This document shows positions 1 to 12,100 of a stretch of DNA of 64,000 bases, piece by piece. The position numbers and the translations under genes were made by a program. This DNA comes from Trogon surrucura (Eukaryota; Chordata; Aves; Trogoniformes; Trogonidae): contig CM036618.1 of the NCBI GenBank assembly GCA_020746105.1, forward strand, positions 92,622,122-92,686,121. The letters are read 5' to 3'. Every line of letters starts with the position of its first letter. Position 1 is the first letter of the stretch. The notes beneath the pieces were generated by a model that did no database searches, was not told the origin of the DNA, and worked only from the letters and a program-made list of their open reading frames with translations.

Positions 1-3000
1 GGAGGTAGGAAGGAGGCTTCAACTGGTGTGAATCCCAGCTACATGTCTGCTTAGCAAGACAGATTTTCGTAAACACATTGTCCATGGCTCTGTGCTCTTT
101 GCCAGTTTATCTGCTGTATGCAGAGGCCCCTGTGGGAGCTTGGACCACCGCTAGGACCGTTTACCCACCATGGCCAAGAAAGTTGTGGAAATGCTGAAGC
201 TATCAGCCACTGGGCTTTATCAGCCACCTCCCAGGTGCTACTCCTCACAATTGACCAGTGAGAGCAGTGGTTGTCCTGGGTCCTGCAGCGATGAAGGCAA
301 CAAGCTTCTACTCATCTTTCTAAGGAATCACCCAGTGGCTGATGCATTCGAGCTGCATCTGCTGGAGAGCTGTGCTGCAATGTGTAAATGTCAAATGGTG
401 AAGACCTTAAGACCAGACAAAGCTTTGATTAAAAAAAAAAAACAAACCAAAACCAACAGACCCCAAACCAACACAACAAAACCCCTTACATTTGAGAAAA
501 TTTTATTTTAGATTCAGTTTGGGTCAAAGGCTTTTCCTCCATCCTTCTGAGATGTACCTGTATCTGACCTTGGATCCATCTGTCGTTGAGCTAGTTATGA
601 GCTGAGGACCCTGTGCCTGTGTTTTGTAGGGGTGATGTGTGTGGATCAAACCAGCTCTGCTCTTTGCTTTATCTCTAGGTGCCTCCAGAGCCCCCGCTGG
701 GTTCAGTGGGTGGAACAAGAGCTCTTTCAAACCCTGACACCAAAAGACTGGAGCAGGACTCCAGGGCTCCACTTCCAGCACTAGGACAGGAATTGACCTA
801 ATGGACAGAGCAGGCCTCTGGGAGACAGGACTGCTGAAATCATGTCCTAGATGTGGGAGGGGATGAGATTGAGTGGCCAGGAGAGGGGCTGAGGAGCCAG
901 GATTCATAGACTGTGGCACTATTGATAATGGATGATCCTTTTCTGGTTGTGGTTGCGCAGAGCATGGGTCAGGACTTATCAGTATTATGGACAAGCCACC
1001 CAGAAGTTTTGTTTGCCTTTGATCCTGGTCTGGGTTCATTCAACTTTCGTCTGAGGCCAGATCCAAACCCACTCCTTCCCCTTTGAAATGGTTTTCCGCT
1101 ATTGGCATAAATGAGAAAAAAATTACTTCATTGCTTCCCTGAGTAAACAGATCCCACTCCATCCTCAGAAGACGAAAGCTGAGGATTCATTTTCCTCAGG
1201 ACTCACTGCAGATGAGTCAGAAAGCTGGACTTTTTGTGTGCTTGAGGCTGAGCTGGACTGACAAGAGCAAGAGAGACGAATGGGGAAGGTGGAAGTGGCG
1301 TCAGAAGCTGACACTTCCACGCACCGGGAAAGCAGCGTGCGCTGGATGTGAACACGGCTGAGGAGGAGGAAGACCTCCAGCTCCGGGCCTCTGGATAGTT
1401 CAGCTGTTGAGTCAGCTGGGCCTGGGGCTTTGCAAAACAGCGAGGGGGCAAGGATGAATAAAAAGCCAAGAGTGTGTGTGTGCAAGAAAGTCATTTCACC
1501 TCTGGCAGCGGGCTGAAGGGGCGGCTCCGTTACAGCCCTTGGAGACACGCTTGCAAACACGCATGCTGGCTTGCACACGCCCGCTCTTGCTCACACACAC
1601 GTACCACTAACAGCACATGGAGGCAGCTCTCAGAGGCCAGCCCTGCTTCATGTCGGTCCCTGTTAATGGCCAACATCTGGCGAGGTAGATGGGGTGGAGA
1701 GACAGCTGGGGCCAGCGAACCCTCTTCCTGACTATGAGTGAAGGGGAGGGCTGAGGGCTGGGCTGGAGTGGGCTTGTCTTCTCTAAGAGCAGCCTGCAAA
1801 CACTCAGTCCTGCTTCCTCTGCAGAGAGCAGAGGTTGAGCAGCTCTCTGCTTTTATGTTTTGTGTGTTAGAGAGCCGCTGAAAGAAAATAGTGTGAAACC
1901 CCCAAACCAAAGGTCCCTGCTGTGCCAGGCCATAATAGCCAAGCCGGTTTTGCCAGCTCAGCCTGGCTTTGTCAACAGGTCTTAGCTTTGTTACAGAGGA
2001 TCGAAGCACAGATATCCTCCATACATGTTAGGAAGGATTTGTTATGCTAGTGAAGGGATTTTTCAAAATGGATGTGGGCTGTTTACAGATTTGGATGTGT
2101 CTGATCTTCCCATTGGTAGAACTGGGGAGCAGGCAGCATCCATCCCATTGCCCTGCAGCAGCTCTCCCTGCAGAAAATTGCTGGCGTTTTGGGCCCCAGG
2201 AAGCGTCATTCACTGGTACGAACTGGTGGGTGATTGTGACCCTGCTAGGGGGTGTGTGCATTTGCCCAACTGCAGCCTGTGATGGTCCTGCTCCTTGCAT
2301 GTTCCCCAAGGTCTGGCCTTAAGTGAGGTGGAGTAGAAAATGCACTGGTTGGGAAATATGGGAAAATTTTGCACTTTTCTTAAGCTACAGCCAGTCTTCA
2401 TCTGTGAGGACTCCCCTGCCAAGCTGGGCAGCTGCCCCCCCTGCTTCCTGACAGCTGCACCCTATCTCACCACTGGAGTTTATCTGTGGGAGCGTGGGAT
2501 GGCAATGCTCACACCTCGCCCAGCCTGGAGAATCCCCATCCTCCCCATTAGAGCTCTGGGTGTCAGAAAACCTCCATTGTGTCTCAGCCTTCCTGAGTCT
2601 GGACTGTGGCTACCCTGAGACAGCTTTTAGCAAACATACCAAAGGCTTTCTTAGCATCAGAGAAGTGATATTATGCAGGTCTGCTGTTATCATAGCTTCC
2701 TCCTTGGGAGTACAGGTAGGAGGGCTGAGAGAGTTGGGGGTTGTGGAAAGGTAAAGGAAAGAGAAGGGGTCTTTTACAGATAAAGAGCAAATTTTTGTGG
2801 GTGTCATTTCTGCCTGTCCAGCATGGGACTCCTGAGGAATGGGCATCATTTCCCATAGCTGAACATGATGGTGCTTCCTGCTGCCAGCACCCACTGGGAG
2901 ATATCCTACTCAACCCACTGCTGAGCTGAGGAAGGTTCTGAGGGAGCTGAGGGTCTGGGGGTAGTGATGGAGGTGTCAGGGCTGAAAGTGGTGCACCTGG

Positions 3001-6000
3001 GGACAACACACCACAGGGTGTGGTGCTGGGCCTTGGGAAATGAAATCCTCCCTGACATCCTTCCCCAGCTCGTCATCTCGCTGCCATTCATCCTGCCTGT
3101 AAGGCACTGGGTAGCGAGGGCTGAAGTGAAAGTGGAGTACTCTCACCCCAGTGATGTCCTCAAACCAAAGCTCTCCCTGACCTGGGATTAGTAAGGCAGG
3201 ACTATGTCCTGGGTCTGCGGTTTCTAGGTTGAATTTGGGACTGCAGAGGAAGGATGAGGTTAAAGTGTGGCCATGTTTCTAATTAATCCCCCAGATGTGC
3301 GTGCGCATGGCACACCATCACCGCACACAGTCCACACGTCCCCACTTGCTCACCGCTGACTCACAACAGACTGGAAAAATACAACCCCACTCTGATGCTG
3401 TGATGAAGATGTAAGTACTCTCTAGTAATACATGAGTAGTGTACATGAGCAACCAATCAGGACATTTAGCATCTGGCCTTGCTGAGTTGAAGACTGGGAT
3501 GTTTACTGTATGAGTTCAACAGGGAATGACTTGGGGCAGACCTTCCTGAGGTGCTTGAGGCTTTTTTGGGATGATGCTCATCAGTTCTGAGGACACAGGC
3601 TCAATCTCCCTCCCCCTCCTTTCAAGCTCATCAGATGAGTGTTGGGCAATCAAAGCCCTAAATCTCAGGTATTGAGGAAACAAGGGAAGTCTGGCTGCGT
3701 GGTGTGACATTTCTGCTAAGAGGAAAGGAATTCATCCTGGTGAGTGTTTGGGGAAGGAGCACTCATTGGAGCTTGACCTGTCTGGGGCACCATGATGAGA
3801 CAGTGAGTGAGATGGTGGTGACCAGGGAACAAGCAAGGCCTCACCACCATCCTCCCTCCTCACTGGATACTCCTGTGTGGTGGCATCAGGACAGAAGGCC
3901 CTGCTGAGGGGGTCCTTCACAGGGTACCATCCAGCTCCCATCTCAAATGCTGGGAAGAGGGCACAAAGTCCCTACTTGGAGCCGGAGGAGTAGCTCATGC
4001 GGCACACATGGTCTGACAATTCCTCTCCCCTTGGTAGGCTCTGCATGCTGCCAGTGCTGCCAGCTGTGCACAGCTGTGTCACAGATGTGCTGCTGTGGGG
4101 CACACTCTCAACATGCCCACATCCTTGCTGATGGGCTCTGGAGAGAGCCCATAGTGATCTGATGTGCAGGTGAGAAACTGGATATTCGTGGGGTTCCATA
4201 GACCTTTCTTCAAAGGCCCATCTGTTGATGGTGTTGGTGCAGCCATGGGACACCCAGTAGGGCTGTCCTTTGTGCCTTTATACCTCACCGTTTTGCACTT
4301 GCACACTTAGGGGCTTAAGTAGTGAACAGCAGTGGGGAGAAGTCTGGTCTCCTAACATGTCAGACTGGGAGGACTGGAGAGGCAGAGCCTCTACCTGGTA
4401 AAAGGATGGATCCCAGCCACAATCACCTAGGCACCAATGAAAACCCATTTTATAGCCTGCAGGATTTAGATGGAGTAGTTAGGAGGCTGCAGTGTGTGCT
4501 GTGTTATCGATGCTGCTGAACCACTGTCCTCTTCCCTTGGCCTTTCACAGGCAGAGGAGAGGAGGCAAGACCTTGGTGAAGAGAAAGGACAGGGAACCAT
4601 ATGGGCATCCCAACACGGGGATGAACGCTGCATTGATTCTTCTCCTTCTTGGGGCTGGAGCCCTGTGCATTTACTGTCACCTAAGAGCTTCTATCCATGA
4701 GACATCCCAGGTTACCAGCAACACCTCTCTACCCTGCCTATGTGCTCCTTACTATTTGCACAAACAGGAGTCTCAGCAAGAATGATGGACTGATCTGGTG
4801 TGTTTATACAGCCAGAACTACCGTAGACATCTGTGATACAGCTGCCAGGCCTCACTTTATGTTTACCTGCCAGGCTACCTGACTTTCAAACCCTTGGTGG
4901 TCCTGCGCTGCCGTGCAGCTGGAGCAGCAAGGAGGAGTTTGGTGCTGCACTGTGTCCCTTTAGGATGGACCATGCTAACTTTCTAGTTCTGCACTTCTGA
5001 CCAGTTTGACTACAGGTGCCAACTGTCTTCAGCCAGCATGTCCCACCACCTGCTGCTTCTTCCTTGCCACCAACTCCCATCTTTTATTGCTTGAATTCAT
5101 CTGCTGCCAAATGCACATCCCCATAAGCTGAGACTTTGTGAGCTGCAAGGAACTCCAGAGCAGCTGAGAGCTTGAATATCAGGTCTAGAGCAGACCTCCA
5201 GCTGTGAGGCACTGCAAGCCAGACTCACAGGGGAGTTTGGAATCTAAACTGCTATTGAAACTACCTTGCTTGTCTCTGAGGTGGAGCACTGGGGTATCTG
5301 GTCTGTTCAGGTCTGCTGCTGGAGGACAAGACCAGCTGAGACTGGGTTCTGTTTCAGGGAAATAGTGGAAGACTAGTATATCAGAGACACTGAAGCCTAC
5401 AGTGATCAAGGGATGCTTAGAAGCACCTCAGTCCAAAAAGTTGGCACCCAAACCCAAAAACCTACGTGAGAGCATAGCAAGAGACATGTTCCCAGGTCAG
5501 CTCCTGTCCTTCCTGCTTTGGGTAAGGGCTTTCTATATCTTGCCACATCTCTGAGGTGCCAAGCTGTTGTCTGCTGGCTCAGAGGTGAATTGACTGTCAA
5601 GCAGTGAGTGTAAAAATATCTCTCTTCCTCAGGATCACAACATCTCATCTTGTGGGGCTGCAGTCACGGGCCTGAGGATTTGGTGGCTGAACAGCAAGAA
5701 CAAGCACCTAAGAGAGACCCAAACAGCTCCTGATGGGATCTAGTGATTGACCTGACCAGTGTGTTTGGTCCTTTTGTATCCAGGTCTATCCTGAGCATCT
5801 GGACGCAAGCATTGATGAGTGAGGAAAAAGGAGCCTGGGAAATGGGGGAGGGAAAAAAGAAGTGGAAGAAGGCAGGGGTGACTCAGCCTGGCCTTAAGGT
5901 GAACCCTCTGGGTTATTACTTAGCAAAAGGGACAGGGGCTTGCATTGCTGAAGTGTCTTCCTCCCACTGTGACCTCTTGGGCTCAGGATCAGAGGAGGTA

Positions 6001-8819
6001 CGGGCCCTGTTTGTAGCCTGAAAGCCTTGGCATAAACGGTTGCCTGCATCATGGATGGGTGTCCAGGTGCATGACTGAGTAGGGGTGAATCTGGCTGCTG
6101 AGCCGGAGCAGTTGGTTTAATGCTCTCTCCACTGGTTATTAGCTCATTGCAGAGTCAAGCTGGTGTGTCAGGCTCTGGGAGCTTTGGTGAGAGCACTTGT
6201 GAGGGCAGCCGGGTGTGTTTAACCCTGCAGGTGACAAGAACGTGCCAGGAGGCCAAAATCTGTGGAGCTGTAATGCCACATTCCCAACCCCAAAACTGAG
6301 TGTGGTTTTCTGCCAGCACAAATGGGTCTTTGTCTGCATGGGGAGTAAGGAGGAGCAGACAGCACGATGCCATTCTTTATGCCTCTTAAGGAAAGCACTA
6401 GAAAGGCAGAGATTTCCCCTGCATCTGTGATGCTGGTGGGCTCCCCAGCTGCAGCCAGAACCTGATGCTGGCCTGGTGAGGCTGCTCTGAGTCACCGGGC
6501 GTCTGCACGCTCTGCAGCCCAGCTCCTTCCCGAGGCACGTAGCAGAGCTAGCGGTGTGCCTGCATGCCTTCATCAGCGCTCGTACGTAAACTGTCTCTCC
6601 AGCCTCTGAATCACAGGGGTCGGAGTCCTGGCTGCGAGCAGGGGGATTTCCCAGCGCCCGGCGCAAGGATTTGCGTGCAGAGAAGCTTCCTTGCAGGCAG
6701 CTGGAAGTTGTCCCCAGGGACATGTTTCTGGATAAGCCAGAACTGAGAACGTCCCTGAGTGGGTGTAAGTTCCTGAGGGGCTTTGCTATGCATTTTTGGG
6801 TCCATTCCCACAGGGAGAACACAGACAGAAGTTGCTGGCTGTCCTGCACCCCATGGTAGGATGTCTTTTGCCCAAGTGCATCCTCACTTCTTCCTGCAGT
6901 TCAGGGTGTCTCCAAAGCCGTCTCCCTCTATGGGATGGACAATCCCTGACGCTTAACTCCTGCTAAGCAGATGCATCAAACAAACCCTGGGTGATTGGAG
7001 CTATGTGGGGCTGTGGTACCCCAGCGGGGTCCACTGCAACCCCTTTGATGGAAGGTTTGCTTCTCTGAGTGCTGTCAGTGTGGGCTGCATGCAGGGGCTG
7101 CAGGATGGGCAGAGTGAGTGCTGATTGCTGCATGCTGCATCACGGTGCTGTGGGAGGGCTTTGCTTTCTACCCCATGCCCACCACGGATGCTCCTTCCCT
7201 TGCCTCCTGCCCACTCCATCCAGTGCTAGACCCTTTTCACATGTGTCTCTCAGAGGAGAAACTCCTTTTGCATTTCCTGTGCTTCCACAGCATGTAGCTG
7301 GTGTGAGAGATGCCAGGGTTGTGGAGGAGACATGGTGGCAGCAGGGGCTTGACTCAATTTGTCTCTCTGGGTGTTTGAGTGGAGGGTGCCCGCCGCACTC
7401 CTTGAGCTGCTTCTCACTCACTACTGGTGGGAGGAAGGAATATTTTAGCATCAGTCAGGCATGATTGCCAAACAAGCAGCCAGCAGAAAGGCAAATATTT
7501 TGGCTACCCCAACACATCTGTTTAGAAGCAGCTCAACCCCAATTTTAAACAAAATAGGGAAGAAAAGACATTAATTGAAGACGTCCTTAGGAACGCGATC
7601 CCTTGGCTGCGGCCCAGCATTGGCGGCCTCGTTGCGAGATCATGTGTTGCACAGATGAGATGATCACCCAGGCTCTGTTGTGAGCCCCTTGTGCTGCTTT
7701 TGGGCAGGACAGACATGCCCTATGGAAGCGGAGGGAGGCTGTGCACAGCCATGGAAATGCATGGCATTCTTGCAGGGGCACATACTTTCCCAGCATCACA
7801 CCTCCCCATTGTCCTCCCTGCTTCCTTGTTTAGCAGCATCCTTCTTCTTGGGAAGGACTCTACATCAGTGGCTGGCCGCTCCTGTCCTGTTTCATCTTTT
7901 GTGGGAAGGATCCAACCCTTGGGGACCCTAAAACAGATCAGCTGTTTTCTGGGCAGCCCTTGGCTGCATGTATGGAAGATGGATTATCAGATTGGGAACA
8001 GCTGATCCCAAGCCTGTTGACAAATCCGTGAATATTCAGTGAAGCTTAGACACTGCTCTCTTGATAGTCTCTTGTTGACCCCAGACCTTGTTAATCTCTG
8101 TTGCACCCAGAGGCAAGGCTGCAGAAACAGCTTCGGATGGGAAACTGGTGTGTGGTGTGGAAAAGGGAGGTACCCAAGCTTTCCATCTGCTTCTCTATTG
8201 ACCTCTGCATCCCTTCCTCGGTGTGTTACAGGTATGCCTGAGCTGTGGTCACAGCAGGGTGCATATCCCCACTGATACACCATTGCCAGCATACTTGCTG
8301 CCATGTTACCCTGTGCCCAGTGTGTGCTGCAACACCAGTGTCTCCTTCTCCATCTCCTTCCTCAGAGCAGAGGCAGCACAACTTGCTCAGCTGCCCCAGT
8401 CTGGCATGGGGAGGTCTGAGGGAAGGGCTAGAGAAAGGCCAATTTCCCCCAGCCAAAGCAGTGGGGGTCTCTGCTCTCTCTCCCTCTGCCAGCAGAGCAA
8501 AATATCTGAGCTCAGGGGGTTGCTGGGGCCTGGGAAGGGGGCTGGAGGAGCCACGTGTGCAGAAATGGGAATGGGGAAGGAACCAGCTGCCCCAGAGCCC
8601 ATGGAACCCCTCCTGTGCTTCAGCACTCAACAGGGGATGAAGTCCTGTGGAGATGGGCCCTGGTTTCCCAGCAGGCTCGTGGTGGAGCTCCACTGGGTGC
8701 CTTCTGGGCTACGAGGCCTGGTGATGTCACTCTGGCTGTCCTGATATCATCCGGGGGGACATTCCTGTGGGCTCCCTGTCCCTGCTGAAGCAGGCCATGC
8801 TCTGGCAGGAGGAAAGGCA
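1..8819. other. Unique sequence, no gene recognised
   Basis: I see no recognisable exon, RNA gene or interspersed repeat in this stretch. Open frames exist on both strands, the longest being 236 codons on the minus strand at 6,139-6,849. They are rich in Ser, Pro, Cys and Arg and show no domain, signal peptide or splice-bounded structure, so I take them as chance frames in GC-rich DNA. The only low-complexity feature is the A/C-rich tract listed separately at 431-486. Confidence 0.6.
431..486. repeat. A/C-rich low-complexity tract
   Basis: A run of 12 A is followed by irregular AAAC, CCAA and ACAAC units up to about position 486. It is low-complexity sequence. It could be the A-rich tail of an old retroposed copy, but no parental sequence is recognisable upstream. 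Confidence 0.7.
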
Positions 8820-9110
8820 ATGGTTAACTGCTGCGCCGTCATTATTCTTACACAGCCGCCTCCGTCATATGCAGCCGGCCTCCGGGATGTAGTAAGTACT
8901 AATGTTGGCGTCCAGGGTGGAGGCGATGGGGGCAGGGAGTGCCTTGGAGGAAACCCTCAGCTTGTGTCAATCAGCACAACTTTTTATTTTACAGATCACG
9001 CTGCAGAGTGCTTCCAAGTATGAACAAACCTAAACGAAGACAGCTGGCAGAGGCTCTCCTCATCTAACTCTTTCCAGATGTGCGGTCATATGCCGCAGTT
9101 TATGACTAAT
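8820..9110. promoter_or_regulatory. Possible enhancer-like patch with paired CATATG E-boxes
   Basis: The nine-base word GTCATATGC occurs at 8,864-8,872 and again at 9,085-9,093. Each copy holds a CATATG E-box and sits among CpG-containing words that are rare in the surrounding DNA. The second copy lies inside a small inverted repeat, TGCGG and CCGCA, at 9,081-9,097. CATATG is a known binding word for some bHLH factors. That this patch is a regulatory element is inference only, because no alignment or chromatin data were available. Confidence 0.2.
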
Positions 9111-12100
9111 GACATCCCTGAGGAAAGCCCTGGGGATGCTGCAGTGATGGGGCAGGCAAGGGGCACGCCAGGAACCTGTTGGTGGGCCGACGGCACTGAC
9201 TTCCCAAGGGATGCTGCCTGGAGACCCTGTCTGTCTCTGTCTTGCAATCAGCAGGGCTCAACAGGTGGCATGAGGCTGCCTCTGCCACACTGGGCACCCA
9301 GGAAGTTCTTCATGGGTGGGTGAAACTATTTAATCCAAGAGTGGTGTCCTGTGGAGGTAGCTACTTTGCAGCCTGGAAGCCATGAAACCACGCTTAGTAG
9401 TGTTGTGCTGGAGCAAATTAGCAATGTTTTCTGATAATGAATTGAGGTTGAAGCGTTTACGCTGCTTCCCGCTTGGGAGCCCATTCAGATCTCTCTGCAT
9501 GATGCCTCTCTCTGCTGCAGAGCTGTCTGAGAAATCAGTCTGGGTGGGAAGATTTGTAAATCTGCTGCCTCTGCCTGAACTATCAGTCCCGCACGTCCCC
9601 ATTTTATGTTCTTGCATGGCCTGTGTTGTATTAGAACTGTGCACAGTCTCCAGTGGGTTTTGTTTCCTCACCCTGCTGTGGGAAGGGCTGTGCTAGTTTT
9701 ATAATCTGGGGCCTGGGGGATGCTGAGTGGCTCAGAGATGGATTGGGAATTGAGACATGGGACACAAGACAGTCCGACCCAGGTGAGAGATCATGAGTAT
9801 TGCCTCCTTCACCACTATCTTTCAGAAACTGCAACCAACCTGGGTCCAGGCTTTCTGCTTAGGTGGGGGATTTGTTTTAGGTCTTCTCATGCTCCCTGTT
9901 CTTCCCCTCTTCCTCTCCACACCTTTGTAATTAACCTCTGAACTCTAGCTAATCTCAGGATTAGTGTGTCATGGGCTATCAGTTCCGGCTCCCATGTGCC
10001 GTGGCATCCCTGACAAGCTAGCAGGGAGGTCTGGAAAGCCAGGTTGCCCCTGAGATGGGAGGAGGATTGTAATGGAGGGGGGATGGCAGGAGCCTGGTGG
10101 GAGGTGAGAATTAATCCGAGGGTCACCTGTGGCTGATAATGATCTCCTGGAGCCCAGGAACAAGGCAGAGGGGTGCAAAGAGCCTGAGGGGACAGGGAAA
10201 GCCACTTCAGCATCCCTACCTGGGCCCCTTCTGCTAGGTAGAGCAGGCTGCAGAGGGAAGGAGAAACCTGATGGGCTTCCAGTGAAAGGTGTCACTATCT
10301 CCTCTGCCTGCAGGTGAAGACAAAGGATTAGCTTGTGGCCTCTGGTGCAATGTCTCCTCCAGGACCTAGCTGTGCATGTGTTTTGCCTTGGGACAAAAGC
10401 TATACCTTTGTCCTTGGGAAAAGGGAGAAATGGCTCATTGGGTTTATTCAATCTCAGTGCTTGAAATGCACTCCAGGTTGGTGGGTGAGCTCTCTGCTCC
10501 CCTCTCAGCCTTCTGCCACCTTGTCGTGGCCTCCCTGGAGGCACTTCACAACTCCAGACAAATTCACATTTAACCTAACAGAAGCAGCGCAGTGACCTCT
10601 GTCACTTCACTTCTCCCTCAAGATGAAAACTCCCAGCCCTGATGAAGCATGCGACAATACAGTCAATTTATCCATGAGAGCTGCTTTTTAGCTCCAGGGC
10701 TTCCATCTGGGTAATAGACTACAAGGTGGAAATAACAGAAGTAGCAACGGACTTGTGCTGGAATTGTGACTTTAAAAATGTGAGAGTTCATCCAAAGGAA
10801 AACAAGGGAAAATCTCATAGTTAGCAGCCAAGACATGCAGAACAGACCCTGGTGCCAGTTTCCCTAGTGAGGTGGCTGTTAATCCCTTTGCCCTTAATAC
10901 CTGTGTCCTCTCCTCCTGGTAATAACTCCATGGGCTCCCCCAAGACATCCCTGGGTGGGGGAGAAGGATGAGCCCAGAGGCTGAGGCAATTCCTTGCTGC
11001 GCAGGCAAGGCACTGGGAGCTGAGCCAGGTGGGTGCTCTCTGGAGTGGAACAAACCTCTGTGAAGGCACCTGGGTTTGCAGCAGTAGGAGCTGTATCTTC
11101 CTTCCTCCCCAGGGTGGAGGAGCAGCACTTTCTCCTGCTTTCCCTGTGCCCTGAGGAGGGGAAGGGGAGGAGACCTGCTCTGGGGAAGCCGCCTGGGGAT
11201 CGAAGAGGTCGGCATGAGCTGGCAGTTTGTTTGCACCTTTCATTATGTGAAGTTAGGAGCAGGGCTGAGCCCTGGGAGGTACAGGCAGGCCCATAGAGGA
11301 AGTGGGTGATAAGCTCCCGTCCCCACTGTGCGATATGCTGTTCGTGTACAGGATGTTTGGTTTCCTATCAAACCCGTCCACAGGTGGTGGAGATGGGGAG
11401 ATGCAGAGACAGGCTTTGTGGTTTTTTTAATCTGATTGTTTCCCTGCCTCTTTCTTTTACTTGCAGGCAAGTTTGTGCGTGAGGCACATGAAGTGACAAG
11501 CTGCCAGCTGTTTGTCTCAAGAGTGACTCAGGCTGACAAACCTAATCCCAGCCAGGCACAGAAGGACTTCGCTGGAAGGTGCCTTTGGCTCCTGGGAGCT
11601 GGTGTGTTGCTGCTCCTGGTGAGCACGGTGGGAGAGCTGTGTGCAGAGGAGCAGAGGAAAGAGGCTGGATGGACACAATCAATGTGAAGGACATGCACCA
11701 ACTGGACACAGGCAAGTGCTTTCCAGCTCCAGAGGCCACAGCATCACCTCATCTGGGATGTCCCAGCTAAACCCAGTACAGTGGTGATGGCCCACCTGCA
11801 GCCATGGCCCTGACATGCAGCAGACTGAGCTCTGGAGTCCCCAGCAACCAATAGGCCATGATGGCATCTCTTTCTCCAGCAGCTCTGCTTCCTGTGGTAG
11901 CTTTGCCTCTTCTGTCCTTGAGCTCCTGCCTTTTGCCTGGGTCTCCCTCATTCCAGTGAGAAAATCCTGCATGGAGGAGCACATCATCCTGCCTAGAGAT
12001 GATCTTCTGCCACAGGAGCTTTGCTTATGTGAAATGCTCATTTTATCCATTGGTTCCTAGAAAGGGAAGAGGCAGGATGAATCCACTTAAGGACAGGAGC

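Noticed and set aside
4492-4785. Plus-strand frame with a hydrophobic stretch resembling a membrane segment
   Set aside because: A single leucine-rich stretch in a 97-codon frame without relatives, conserved flanks or splice sites is expected by chance.
6139-6849. Longest open frame, 236 codons, minus strand
   Set aside because: No domain, Cys/Ser/Arg-rich chance composition, overlapping plus-strand frames, no splice or promoter context.
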